From the NCBI RefSeq assembly GCF_027532945.1, contig NZ_JAPZTZ010000004.1, positions 283,036 through 347,035 on the forward strand: DNA of 64,000 bases, in the 5' to 3' direction. This document shows, in pieces, positions 34,819 to 43,024 of the stretch (the first letter of the stretch is position 1; every line of letters begins with the position of its first letter). The DNA is from Phreatobacter sp. (GTDB lineage Bacteria > Pseudomonadota > Alphaproteobacteria > Rhizobiales > Phreatobacteraceae). A model generated the notes under the pieces. That model ran no database searches. It was not told the DNA's origin and was given only the letters and a program-made list of their open reading frames with translations. The translations under genes were made by a program, and so were the position numbers.

Positions 34819-36204
34819 ATGACCCGCCCTGTCGATCAGGTTCTCGCCGCCGTCGATGCCAGCCTCGACCAGAGCCTCGAGCGTCTTTTCGCGTTTCTCC
34901 GCATTCCCTCGGTCTCCACCGACAGCGCCTATGCCGCCCATTGCGCCGCTGCTGCGGACTGGCTGAAGGCTGATCTTGCGACCATGGGCTTTGCGGCCGA
35001 GGCGCGCGCCACCGGGGGCCATCCCGCCGTGGTGGCCAAGAGCCCGGGTGGTGCCGGCCCGCATGCGCTCTTCTATGGCCATTACGATGTCCAGCCGGTC
35101 GATCCGCTCGACCTCTGGGAGACGCCGCCCTTCGAGCCGCGCATCGCCACGGGGCCCGATGGCTCGAAGCGGATCGTTGCCCGCGGCGCCTGCGACGACA
35201 AAGGGCAGGTGATGACCTTCGTCGAGGCCTGCCGGGCGTGGAAGGCGGTGACCGGCTCGCTGCCCGTTGGCATCACCATGCTCATCGAGGGCGAGGAGGA
35301 GAGCGGCTCCAAGCACCTCTTCGATTTCGTCCGCGCCAACAAGGCGGATCTTGCCGCCGACATCGCCCTCGTCTGCGACACCGGCATGTGGGACAAGGAG
35401 ACGCCGGCCATCACCACCTCGCTGCGCGGCATCGTGGTGGACGAGTTCAAGGTGGTGGCCGCCGACCGCGACCTGCATTCCGGCGTCTATGGCGGTGCTG
35501 CCGCCAACCCCATCCACATGATCGCCAAGGCCATTGCGGCGATCCACGGACCGGACGGGCGCATCGCCATTCCCGGCTTCTATGACGGCGTCGAGGACCT
35601 GCCGGCCGACATCCTCGCGGACTGGAAGGGCCTCGACCTCAAGGCCGAAGATTTCCTCGGCGCCATCGGCCTGAAGCATCCGATCGGCGAGAAGGACCGC
35701 CTGCTGATCGAGATGGTGTCCTCGCGTCCCACCTGCGACATCAACGGCATCTGGGGCGGCTATACCGGCGAGGGATCGAAGACCGTGATCCCCTCGGAGG
35801 CCTGGGCCAAGGTGACGATGCGCCTCGTCGGCAAGCAGGACCCGGTGAAGGTCCGCGAAGCCTTCCGCGCCCATATCCGCGCCCAGCTTCCCGCCGATTG
35901 CCGCGCCGAGTTCTTCGGCTCGCGCGGCAGCGCCGCCATCGCCCTGCCCTGGGACATGCCGGTTCTCGCCAAGGCGCGCGGCGCCCTGACGGCGGAATGG
36001 GGCCGCAAGGCCGTCACCATCGGCTCCGGCGGCTCCATCCCCATTGTCGGCGCCTTCAAGGAAGATCTCGGCCTCGATACCCTGCTCGTCGGCTTCGGCC
36101 TTGAGGATGACCGGGTCCATTCTCCCAACGAGAAGTACGACCTCTCCTCGTTCCACAAGGGCATCCGCTCCTGGGTGCGCATCCTCGACGCCCTCGCCAC
36201 CTGA
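34819..36204 (+). CDS. M20-family metallopeptidase (dipeptidase)
   Basis: 461-aa di-zinc peptidase of the M20 family (carnosinase/ArgE/DapE relatives, the longer 'M20 dipeptidase' type). Metal ligands and catalytic residues: FYGHYDVQPVDP (His, Asp), ARGACDDKGQVM (bridging Asp), IEGEEESGSKHL (catalytic Glu pair), ALVCDTGMWD, and the last His in RVHSPNEKYDLSSFHKG. The lid-domain segment DRDLHSGVYGG is present. It releases amino acids from peptides in the cytosol. The exact substrate is open. Confidence 0.92.
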   Translation: MTRPVDQVLAAVDASLDQSLERLFAFLRIPSVSTDSAYAAHCAAAADWLKADLATMGFAAEARATGGHPAVVAKSPGGAGPHALFYGHYDVQPVDPLDLWETPPFEPRIATGPDGSKRIVARGACDDKGQVMTFVEACRAWKAVTGSLPVGITMLIEGEEESGSKHLFDFVRANKADLAADIALVCDTGMWDKETPAITTSLRGIVVDEFKVVAADRDLHSGVYGGAAANPIHMIAKAIAAIHGPDGRIAIPGFYDGVEDLPADILADWKGLDLKAEDFLGAIGLKHPIGEKDRLLIEMVSSRPTCDINGIWGGYTGEGSKTVIPSEAWAKVTMRLVGKQDPVKVREAFRAHIRAQLPADCRAEFFGSRGSAAIALPWDMPVLAKARGALTAEWGRKAVTIGSGGSIPIVGAFKEDLGLDTLLVGFGLEDDRVHSPNEKYDLSSFHKGIRSWVRILDALAT

Positions 36205-36208
36205 CGGC

Positions 36209-36772
36209 TCAGTCCGGCGGTACAGACCAGGCGCGGATGCGGCCGCGTTCCGGTCCCACCGCCGCCTCGGCAAGCCCATAGGCGCGGGCCAGCGCGGAAA
36301 GCGCCAGCTTCAGCACCACCTTGGCGGTGCGGAGCGGCCAGCCGCGCTCGCGCTCGACGGTCTCCAGCCCTTTGAGGAAGCCGCAGACGTCGAGCAGCAG
36401 CGAGGCAAAATCCGGCCCCACCGCCGTGATGGCCGCATCGAGCCGCTGGCGCGCCGCCAGCACCACCTCCGTATAGGTCTCGCCCCGACCGCCTCCCGAG
36501 ACGGGCGCCGCCCAGGCGATGCCGAGCTTCGGCACGAGCCCAGCCAGCGTCACGTCGCGGCGGAAGCGCTCGCCGGCCTCCACCTCGTGGTCGCGGAGGA
36601 ACGGCTGGCCCGATGCGTCACGACGGCTCGCCAACCAGCGCAGCGGGCTCTCCGTCAGGTCGATCTCAACCGGCCCCTCCGGCGTGTCGAGGGTGAGGCG
36701 CTCCTGCCGCGCCCTGCGGAAGCGGTCGTGGTCGCTTTGGCTCCCGGCCCGCCCTGCTGTCCTGCCGGTCAT
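36209..36772 (-). CDS. DUF6456-like protein (187 aa)
   Basis: The start ATG at 36772 overlaps the stop of the upstream HTH gene (ATGA), so the two are translationally coupled. The region LRWLASRRDASGQPFLRDHEVEAGERFRRDVTLAGLVPKLGIAW resembles the DUF6456 domain seen in Rhizobiales next to HTH domains. The later part (AITAVGPDFASLLLDVCGFLKGLETVERERGWPLRTAKVVLKLALSALARAYG) also fits. The likely role is regulatory or DNA-linked, by association with the HTH partner. No enzyme motif is seen. Confidence 0.6.
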   Translation of the reverse strand: MTGRTAGRAGSQSDHDRFRRARQERLTLDTPEGPVEIDLTESPLRWLASRRDASGQPFLRDHEVEAGERFRRDVTLAGLVPKLGIAWAAPVSGGGRGETYTEVVLAARQRLDAAITAVGPDFASLLLDVCGFLKGLETVERERGWPLRTAKVVLKLALSALARAYGLAEAAVGPERGRIRAWSVPPD

Positions 36773-37131
36773 CGCGCCACCTCCGCCGGGCCGCGCAGCG
36801 GCAGGAGGATGGCCTCGATCCGCGAGAGGCGCTGGTCGAAGGCGGGGTCGTCGCGTTCGTCCTCGATTCGCCGGATCGCGTGGCGCAGCGAGGCGCGGTC
36901 GCGGCGGAAGGCACGCGACAGCCGCGTCAGGTCGCGGCCGAGCGCCACATGGCTCAGATAGATCGCGAGATGCCGCGCCGCGGCGACATGCGCCTTGCCG
37001 CGCGTGTCCCGCATCAGCGCACCCGAGTCCACACCGGCAACCCACGCCGCGAGAGCCACAGCGACGTCGATCCCCGGATCACCCGCCTCGGAGCGATGCT
37101 CCCAGCACCCATCGCCGATGACCATCAGCAT
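36769..37131 (-). CDS. helix-turn-helix protein similar to DnaA domain IV
   Basis: 120 aa, starting at the ATG 37131 because AGGGAGG lies just upstream; the track's ORF start at 37158 precedes that site. The central segment AARHLAIYLSHVALGRDLTRLSRAFRRDRASLRHAIRRIEDERDDPAFDQRL has the pattern of the DnaA C-terminal DNA-binding domain (R..A.YL.......L..I...F..RD...V.HA...I). There is no ATPase domain. It is coupled to the DUF6456-like gene. A role in DNA binding near origin-type boxes or as a regulator is inference. Confidence 0.6.
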   Translation of the reverse strand: MLMVIGDGCWEHRSEAGDPGIDVAVALAAWVAGVDSGALMRDTRGKAHVAAARHLAIYLSHVALGRDLTRLSRAFRRDRASLRHAIRRIEDERDDPAFDQRLSRIEAILLPLRGPAEVAR

Positions 37132-37357
37132 GCCGCACCTCCCTGTCGAGGACCGCAATCCTCAATCTGAACACGGGAGATGATAATAAGTTTTTATTCC
37201 TTTTCGTGGCAGCAGCATGGCCGCGATCCGGAAAGCCCAGCCTTTTCAATGACCTTGCGCGTTGTCTCAACCATGTCGGCGAAGAATTCGCGGTAAAGTT
37301 GTCCCCACTGGAGTCTGAACGCCGATCCTTCCCGCCCCTGGTGGACGGGAGGCACGG

Positions 37358-37864
37358 ATGGCCAAGGCCAATCATCGACCGAGCAGGATCAGGAGCTGGC
37401 GCGCGGCGGATGCGGGCGGCCCGCGGGGGCGTTGGCACGACCTGCTCGCGGCGGAAGCGGTCTTCGCGCCGGACAGCTGTGCCGCGCCGCGCCTCGCGGC
37501 GGCGCTGCGGCGGGAGCGCGCGCGGATGCGCGGCCTTGATTATGACTGCACCCGCCATTGGGTGCTGTCGCGCGCCCTGGCGTTGCTCGCGGGGCGCCGG
37601 CCGCGTCCCGCGCCCCCACAGAACGACGAAGGCGCCACCCGGCGAGGGGTGACGCCTCCTGGAAAGGTCCGGATGGACCGGATCGGGTTCAGCGGCCCTT
37701 GCGGCGACGCTGCTGGCCGAGGCCCATCTGCTTGGCGAGCTGCGAGCGGGCAGCGGCATAGTTCGGGGCGACCATCGGATAGTCGGCCGGCAGGCCCCAC
37801 TTCTCGCGATAGTCCTCGGGGGAGAGGTTGTACTGGGTGCGCAGGTGGCGCTTCAGCGACTTGA
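37358..37864 (+). CDS. doubtful ORF antisense to the 3' end of mucR
   Basis: The start has a good ribosome site (GGGAGG, 7 bases before the ATG at 37358), and the first ~80 residues are Arg/Ala-rich (RSWRAADAGGPRGRWHDLL...). The second half overlaps the mucR terminator hairpin and 176 bases of mucR in antisense and has low-complexity composition. It may be a short real peptide whose frame happens to run on, or not a gene at all. No family recognised. The preceding spacer (37132-37357) holds an A+T-rich patch GATAATAAGTTTTTATTCC (37181-37200), unusual in this G+C-rich window. Confidence 0.25.
   Translation: MAKANHRPSRIRSWRAADAGGPRGRWHDLLAAEAVFAPDSCAAPRLAAALRRERARMRGLDYDCTRHWVLSRALALLAGRRPRPAPPQNDEGATRRGVTPPGKVRMDRIGFSGPCGDAAGRGPSAWRAASGQRHSSGRPSDSRPAGPTSRDSPRGRGCTGCAGGASAT
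37633..37661 (-). terminator. hairpin downstream of mucR, weak terminator
   Basis: On the minus strand AGGCGTCACCC-ctcgcc-GGGTGGCGCCT forms a 10-11-bp stem (one G-T pair), 28 bases after the mucR stop, followed by TCGTCGTTCTG with only scattered T. Confidence 0.4.
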
Positions 37865-38105
37865 ACTTCTTCCCGTCCTCAAGGCAGATGATGTAGTCCG
37901 GGGTGATGGACTTCTTCACCGGCACCACCGGCTTCAGCGGCTCGGCCGGAGCCTCGACCTTGCCGGACGTGACGTTCAGCAGGGCGTTGTGGACAGAGTT
38001 GATCAGGCTCGGAAGGTCGCCGGCCGAAACCGAGTTGTTGCTGACATAGGCCGATACGATATCGGCAGCGAGCTCGATGTAGTTGGCAGTCGACGAGTCG
38101 GCCAT
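37689..38105 (-). CDS. mucR: MucR/Ros-family transcriptional regulator
   Basis: 138 aa from the ATG at 38105. The N-terminal helical part (ANYIELAADIVSAYVSNNSVSAGDLPSLINSVHNALL) mediates oligomerisation in this family. The C-terminal zinc-finger-like domain reads PDYIICLEDGKKFKSLKRHLRTQYNLSPEDYREKWGLPADYPMVAPNYAAARSQLAK. Relative to the Ros C-x2-C-x9-H-x3-H pattern, the second Cys is Asp and the second His is Gln, so metal binding is altered or absent. MucR proteins are heterochromatin-like repressors binding A+T-rich DNA, controlling surface polysaccharide, motility and cell-cycle genes. It is divergent from the S9 peptidase gene across a 437-base A+T-enriched spacer. Confidence 0.93.
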   Translation of the reverse strand: MADSSTANYIELAADIVSAYVSNNSVSAGDLPSLINSVHNALLNVTSGKVEAPAEPLKPVVPVKKSITPDYIICLEDGKKFKSLKRHLRTQYNLSPEDYREKWGLPADYPMVAPNYAAARSQLAKQMGLGQQRRRKGR

Positions 38106-38542
38106 TGTGGGAAAATCCTTCAACTGGCGACGCATGAAGACGACGTCGCGACAGGAGCGTTGTGCCCAATTGCTTTCATGACAGACCGGGCCTGCGCCCC
38201 CCTGGGTGAATCGCCAAGGCACCGGAAGTGTCAGAATGGGCAGATACTGCCTTGTCGCAGGTCATGCAAGAGCGAATCGGAAAAATCGAAGTAAATCGGT
38301 GAACAATATCGTTGTGGATCGGCAAGTCTGGCGGCAACTTCGGCTGATAGCGCTCTGAAAACGTGTATGTATGAAGATAATGCAACCAAATTGCGGCTCC
38401 GGTCGATACGGTTCGTTACATATGTGGCGGTGACGAGACGCAGAGCCTGCCTCACCATGACGCGTCCGGCCGGTTGCATGACGCCCTTGCCTCCGGACGT
38501 TTGCCCCCCACTTGCCAGTCAGTTCTTCCAGCCGGTGACCGC
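38106..38542. promoter_or_regulatory. A+T-enriched divergent spacer between mucR and the S9 peptidase gene
   Basis: 437 bases with no ORF that I accept. The part 38272-38420 is clearly richer in A+T than the genes around it (for example AAAAATCGAAGTAAATCG, GTGTATGTATGAAGATAATG, TTACATATGTGG), which suits MucR autoregulation. I could not fix a -35/-10 pair with confidence on either strand. Confidence 0.4.
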
Positions 38543-40657
38543 ATGACCCTGAAAACCCCTGCCTCCGCCGCGCCCGTGGCCGCGCGCCGTCCGGTGACGC
38601 GAACCGTCCACGGTGTCGAGCTCGTCGATGAGTACGGCTGGATGCGGGCAGCCAATTGGCAGGAGGCGCTGCGCGACCCGGCGGTCCTTCCGGCGGAGAT
38701 CACCGCCCATCTCGTCACCGAGAACGCCTATGCGGAGGAGGCGCTCGCGCCACTGAAACCGCTCATCGACACGATGGTTTCGGAGATGCGGGGGCGCATC
38801 AAGGAGGACGATGCCGGCGTCCCCATGGCCGACGGACCCTTTGAATATTTCGACCGCTACCGCGAGGGCGGCCAGCATCCCATCGTCTGCCGCCGCCCGC
38901 GCGGCGCCGAGGCGGGGGAGCAGGTCCTGCTGGACGGCGACGCACTCGCCGCCGGCAAGGCCTTTTTCGACCTCGGCGGCGCCACCCACAGCTCTGACCA
39001 CGGCCGCCTCGCCTGGAGCTTCGACGACAAGGGCTCTGAATTCTTCACCCTGCGCATCCGCGATCTCGCCACCGGCGAGGACCTCGCCGATGTGATCGAG
39101 GAGACCGGCGGCGATGCTGTTTGGTCGACCGATGCTTCGGCGCTCTATTACATCCGCCTCGACGACAATCACCGGCCCCTTCGGATCTTCCGCCATGTCC
39201 TCGGCAGGCCCGTCGCCGATGACGCGCTGGTCTTCGAGGAGAAAGATACTTCGGTCTTCGTCGGCATGGGCGAGGCAACGGCCGGCGGCCTGGCGCTGAT
39301 CTCCTGTTCGCAGAGCGATTCCACCGAGACCTGGGCGCTCGACCTGACGGATCCCGTCGCCGCGCCCTGGCTCGTCCTGCCCCGCCTTGGCGAGATCAAG
39401 GCCTATCCCGACTATCACCCGGATTACCGCGGCCGGAAGACGCTGTTCATCCGCACCAATGACGAGGCCGAGGACTACCGCATCGTCGCCGCCCCGCTCG
39501 CCACTCCCGGCCGCGAGCATTGGGAGGAGATCGTCCCCCACCGGCCCGGCGTGCTCGTCCTGTCAGCCACGGTGCTGAAGGACTGGCTCGTCCGCCTCGA
39601 GCGCGAGAACGCCCTGCCGCGCATCGTCATCCGCAACCTGACGACATCAGAGGAACACGCCATCGCCTTCGACGAGGAGGCCTATTCGCTCGGCGTCCTC
39701 TCCGGCTACGAGTTCGACACCGACACGCTGCGCTTCGTCTATTCGTCGATGACGACGCCGTCGGAGACCTTCGACTACGACATGCGCGCCCGCACGCGCG
39801 TCCTGCGCAAGCGCCAGGAGGTCCCCTCCGGCCACGACGCCTCGGCTTACGTGACGCGCCGCCTGCTGGCGCCGGCCGCCGACGGCGAGACCGTGCCTGT
39901 CTCCCTCGTTTATCACCGCGACACGCCGCTAGACGGCACCGCGCCCGTCCTGCTCTATGGCTACGGCTCCTACGGCCACTCGCTGCCAGCCTCCTTCTCC
40001 ACCGCGCGGCTGTCGCTGGTGGACCGCGGGTTCATCTATGCGATCGCCCATGTGCGTGGCGGCATGGAGAAGGGCTATCGCTGGTATCGGACGGGAAAGC
40101 GCGAGCACAAGGCGAACACCTTCCGCGACTTCATCGCCGCCGCCGAGCACCTGATCGCGGCAGGCCTGACGGCGAAGGGCCGCATCGTCGCCCAGGGCGG
40201 CTCGGCCGGCGGCATGTTGATGGGCGCCATCGCCAACATGCGGCCTGAGCTCTTCGCCGGCATTCTCGCCGAGGTGCCCTTCGTCGACGTGGTCAACACC
40301 ATGCTCGACGACACCCTGCCGCTGACCCCGCCGGAATGGCTGGAATGGGGCAATCCCATCACCGATCCGGAGGCGTTCCGCCGGATGCTGGCCTATTCGC
40401 CCTATGATAATGTCCGCGCCCAGGCCTATCCGCCGATCCTGGCGCTCGCCGGCGTCTCCGATCCGCGCGTCACCTATTGGGAGCCGGCCAAGTGGGTGGC
40501 GCGCCTGCGCACCGCCAAGACGGATGCCAACCCGGTGCTGCTTCTCACCAACATGGATGCCGGCCATGGCGGCGCGGCCGGCCGCTTTGACCGCCTGGCG
40601 GAAGTTGCGCGGTCCTATGCCTTCGCCGTGGCGGTGACGGGCGGTCGCCTCGCCTAG
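38543..40657 (+). CDS. ptrB: S9-family serine peptidase (oligopeptidase B-like)
   Basis: 704 aa from the ATG at 38543 (the track starts at a TTG). Prolyl-oligopeptidase architecture: an N-terminal beta-propeller with FSFDDKGSEFF-like blades, then the alpha/beta hydrolase domain. The nucleophile Ser lies in AQGGSAGGMLMGAIANMRPELF. EVPFVDVVNTMLDDTLPLTPPEWLEWGNP is the typical oligopeptidase B stretch, and the catalytic His is in MDAGHGGAAGRF. It cleaves short peptides after basic residues. The C-terminal 4 bases overlap the convergent MFS gene. Confidence 0.92.
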   Translation: MTLKTPASAAPVAARRPVTRTVHGVELVDEYGWMRAANWQEALRDPAVLPAEITAHLVTENAYAEEALAPLKPLIDTMVSEMRGRIKEDDAGVPMADGPFEYFDRYREGGQHPIVCRRPRGAEAGEQVLLDGDALAAGKAFFDLGGATHSSDHGRLAWSFDDKGSEFFTLRIRDLATGEDLADVIEETGGDAVWSTDASALYYIRLDDNHRPLRIFRHVLGRPVADDALVFEEKDTSVFVGMGEATAGGLALISCSQSDSTETWALDLTDPVAAPWLVLPRLGEIKAYPDYHPDYRGRKTLFIRTNDEAEDYRIVAAPLATPGREHWEEIVPHRPGVLVLSATVLKDWLVRLERENALPRIVIRNLTTSEEHAIAFDEEAYSLGVLSGYEFDTDTLRFVYSSMTTPSETFDYDMRARTRVLRKRQEVPSGHDASAYVTRRLLAPAADGETVPVSLVYHRDTPLDGTAPVLLYGYGSYGHSLPASFSTARLSLVDRGFIYAIAHVRGGMEKGYRWYRTGKREHKANTFRDFIAAAEHLIAAGLTAKGRIVAQGGSAGGMLMGAIANMRPELFAGILAEVPFVDVVNTMLDDTLPLTPPEWLEWGNPITDPEAFRRMLAYSPYDNVRAQAYPPILALAGVSDPRVTYWEPAKWVARLRTAKTDANPVLLLTNMDAGHGGAAGRFDRLAEVARSYAFAVAVTGGRLA

Positions 40658-41808
40658 TAGGTGTCGCGCCTGACCCCGAGCCTGAGCGACAGCAGCACAT
40701 GGGCGAGGCCGACAAGGCCGAGCCCGACCGCCGCCACTCCGATGGCGGGGATGCCACCGACGCTCTTGGCGAAGCCTGCGAGGCTCGAGCCGAACGCCGC
40801 GCCGACATAGATACAGGCGGCATTGAGCGAGAGCAGGACCTGGAGCCGCTCGGGCGCCAGCGCAACCAGCCGCGCCTGCTGCGACACGCCGATGGTCCAG
40901 CCCATCATCGCCCAGAGGAAGAGGATGACGGCGCCGCCGACCGGCCCCCAATCGAGGAAGGTCAGCGCCGCCATGCAGGGCAGCGGCCCGGAGGCGGAGA
41001 TGAGCAGCGTGCGCCCTGCGCCGATGCGGTCGACCAGATAGCCGCCGAGCGCATTGCCGGCCACCGACCCGATTCCATAGATGATGAGCAGGGTCGCCAC
41101 GATGCGCGGGTCGGAGCCCGTCTTCGCCTCGATGATCGGCGCGAGGAACGTATAGGGGATCCAGGCCGCCCCCATCACCGTCACGGTCACCAGCACTGCG
41201 ATGGCGAGGCGCGGCTCTGTCATGGCCCGGCCGAGATCGCCGAGGCTCGCCGGTGCGACATGGATGGTCTTCGGCACGCGGATGATGAGGGCTGCCGCCA
41301 TGGCCAGCGCCGCGAGCGCGATGGCAATGAAAATCCACGGCCAGCCGATGCTGTAGCCGACCGCGCTGGCGGTGGGGATGCCGATCACCTGCGACACGGT
41401 AAGCCCGGCATAGATGGCCGCAAGCGCCCGGCCGCGCTGTTCGGGCGGTACGCTCATCATCGCGACGCCGGCCGCCGCCGGCGTGTAGAGCCCGGCGCCG
41501 CAGGCGAGCACCACCCGCCCGGCATAGAGGACGGCGGCGTTGCCCGCGACCGCCGTGAGCAGCGCGCCGGCCGCGATAAGCCCCATCCCGGTGACCAGCA
41601 CGCTGCGCCGGTCCATCCGGCCCGTCAGCGAGGAGCCGAGCGGCGAGCCGATCGCATAGGCCAGCGCATAGGCGCTGATGATCCAGCCGGCGCCCACGGG
41701 CGTGAGGGCGAGATCGCGCGACATCGGGGTGATCACGCCGATCGCCCCGAAGGCGCCGAAGCCGACGATCAGCGTCCCGAAGGACAGGAGAATGAGAAGG
41801 GCCATCAA
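40654..41808 (-). CDS. MFS transporter (DHA1-type efflux)
   Basis: 384-aa major facilitator with about 12 helices. The loop 2-3 motif is present as SSLTGRMDRRSVLVTGM, and the motif-C-like helix 5 as GIPTASAVGYSIGWPWIFIAIAL. A second signature GGYLVDRIGAGRTLLI lies at loop 8-9. Size and pattern fit arabinose-efflux-type DHA1 drug or sugar exporters. The substrate is unknown and no regulator is adjacent. Confidence 0.88.
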   Translation of the reverse strand: MMALLILLSFGTLIVGFGAFGAIGVITPMSRDLALTPVGAGWIISAYALAYAIGSPLGSSLTGRMDRRSVLVTGMGLIAAGALLTAVAGNAAVLYAGRVVLACGAGLYTPAAAGVAMMSVPPEQRGRALAAIYAGLTVSQVIGIPTASAVGYSIGWPWIFIAIALAALAMAAALIIRVPKTIHVAPASLGDLGRAMTEPRLAIAVLVTVTVMGAAWIPYTFLAPIIEAKTGSDPRIVATLLIIYGIGSVAGNALGGYLVDRIGAGRTLLISASGPLPCMAALTFLDWGPVGGAVILFLWAMMGWTIGVSQQARLVALAPERLQVLLSLNAACIYVGAAFGSSLAGFAKSVGGIPAIGVAAVGLGLVGLAHVLLSLRLGVRRDTY

Positions 41809-41939
41809 TGCTCGGGGAATTGGGGGCGGCCGGGGGCCGGGACGCGCACCCTATACGAAGCGGCGCTCCCTCACGATGATGTGGATGGTCATGGCGGCCG
41901 CCCCATCTGAACATGGCGGAGGTGTCGGCGGAGGGGGCA

Positions 41940-42659
41940 ATGGCGGTGCATGAAGCAAAGACCCTGTCACGGCGCCTGGCGCTCGGCCTTGCCGCGGCGA
42001 CCACCTTGGCCGGGGGCGCGGCGGCCCAGCGGCCGGTGGATGTCGATGTCATGCTGGCGCTCGCCGCCGACGGCTCCGGCTCCATCGACAATGACGAGCT
42101 CCGCCTCCAGCGCGAGGGCTATGGCGAGGCGCTGGCTTCACCCGAGGTACTGTCGGTCATCGCCAAGGGCATCCACGGCGCCATCGCCGTCATCTACACC
42201 GAATGGGGAGGGCCGACCTCGCAGCACGTCATCGTCGACTGGACGGTGATCCGCGATGCGCCAAGCGCCCGCGCCTTCGCCGCCGAACTGCTGGCCCGGC
42301 CGCGCGCGGCGCGCGGCTACAATTCGATTTCCGCCGCCATCGACTTCTGCGTCCGCCACATGGAGACCAGCGGCTTTCGCGCCCTCAAGCGGGTGATCGA
42401 CGTCTCCGGCGACGGGCCGAACATCGGCGGCCGGCCGGTGGAGGAGGCGCGCGACGATGCGGTGGCCAAGGGCATCACCGTCAATGCCCTTGCCATCCTC
42501 AGGCCCGGTGGCAGCGTGCCGGCGCGCGCCGGCCAGCCGCTGCCGGACTATTACCGCGAGGCGGTGATCGGCGGCCCCGGCGCCTTCGTGGAAGTGGCGG
42601 ACCAGAACCGGACCTTCGCCGAGGCGGTGAGACGGAAGATCGTGACGGAGATTGCGTGA
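41940..42659 (+). CDS. DUF1194 secreted protein with von Willebrand-like fold
   Basis: 239 aa from the ATG at 41940, chosen because GGAGGGGG lies 5 bases upstream; the track's ATG at 41913 has no such site. The signal peptide SRRLALGLAAATTLAGGAAA-QRP carries an RR pair. The DUF1194 domain opens DVDVMLALAADGSGSIDNDELRLQREGY, where DGSGS matches the DxSxS metal-site (MIDAS) pattern of vWA domains. RVIDVSGDGPNIGGRPVEEARDDAV and YYREAVIGGPGAFVEVAD follow. Probably a periplasmic or surface adhesion-like protein. Confidence 0.85.
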   Translation: MAVHEAKTLSRRLALGLAAATTLAGGAAAQRPVDVDVMLALAADGSGSIDNDELRLQREGYGEALASPEVLSVIAKGIHGAIAVIYTEWGGPTSQHVIVDWTVIRDAPSARAFAAELLARPRAARGYNSISAAIDFCVRHMETSGFRALKRVIDVSGDGPNIGGRPVEEARDDAVAKGITVNALAILRPGGSVPARAGQPLPDYYREAVIGGPGAFVEVADQNRTFAEAVRRKIVTEIA

Positions 42660-42716
42660 GGGTGAGGGGCTGCACGGCGTGTGGACCCATGCGGTGGAAC
42701 AATCCCGGGCACCGAG

Positions 42717-42926
42717 GAAGTGCGTCCTTCGAGGCTCGCTGTCGCTCGCACCTCAGGATGAGGAGGGTGGTGACTTGCAGCAGGGTCGATCCACCACCGG
42801 TCCCCGGCCATCGCTGACCGCCCTGCAGATCTCCTCCTTCCTCATCCTGAGGTGCGAGCGGATAGCGAGAGGCGAACGCATCTCGCGTTCGCTCGATGCT
42901 ATGGCGAGCCTCGAAGGACGCACTTC
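42717..42926. repeat. nested inverted repeat (about 210 bp) in intergenic spacer
   Basis: Outer arms GAAGTGCGTCCTTCGAGGCT... (42717-42739) and its perfect 23-bp complement (42904-42926). Inner arms GCTCGCACCTCAGGATGAGG... (42744-42764) and complement (42839-42859), 21 bp perfect. The spacer 42660-43024 contains no supported gene, only this element and the sodB terminator. It resembles interspersed palindromic repeats of Rhizobiales; copies elsewhere cannot be seen here. Confidence 0.7.
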
Positions 42927-42967
42927 CGTCTTGCAGCGAACCACTGGCGCTAAAGCCTCGTCCCCCA

Positions 42968-42996
42968 ACGAAAAACCCCGGCGCGAGGCCGGGGTT
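42968..42996 (-). terminator. rho-independent terminator of sodB
   Basis: Minus strand: AACCCCGGC-ctcgc-GCCGGGGTT followed by TTTCGTT. It lies about 29 bases after the sodB stop codon. Confidence 0.85.
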
Positions 42997-43024
42997 CTCG
43001 AAATCCGTGGTCCGGCGTCCCGCC

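Noticed and set aside
38176-38385. 69-aa minus-strand ORF upstream of mucR
   Set aside because: No ribosome site and codon use unlike the genes around; it is in the A+T-rich spacer.
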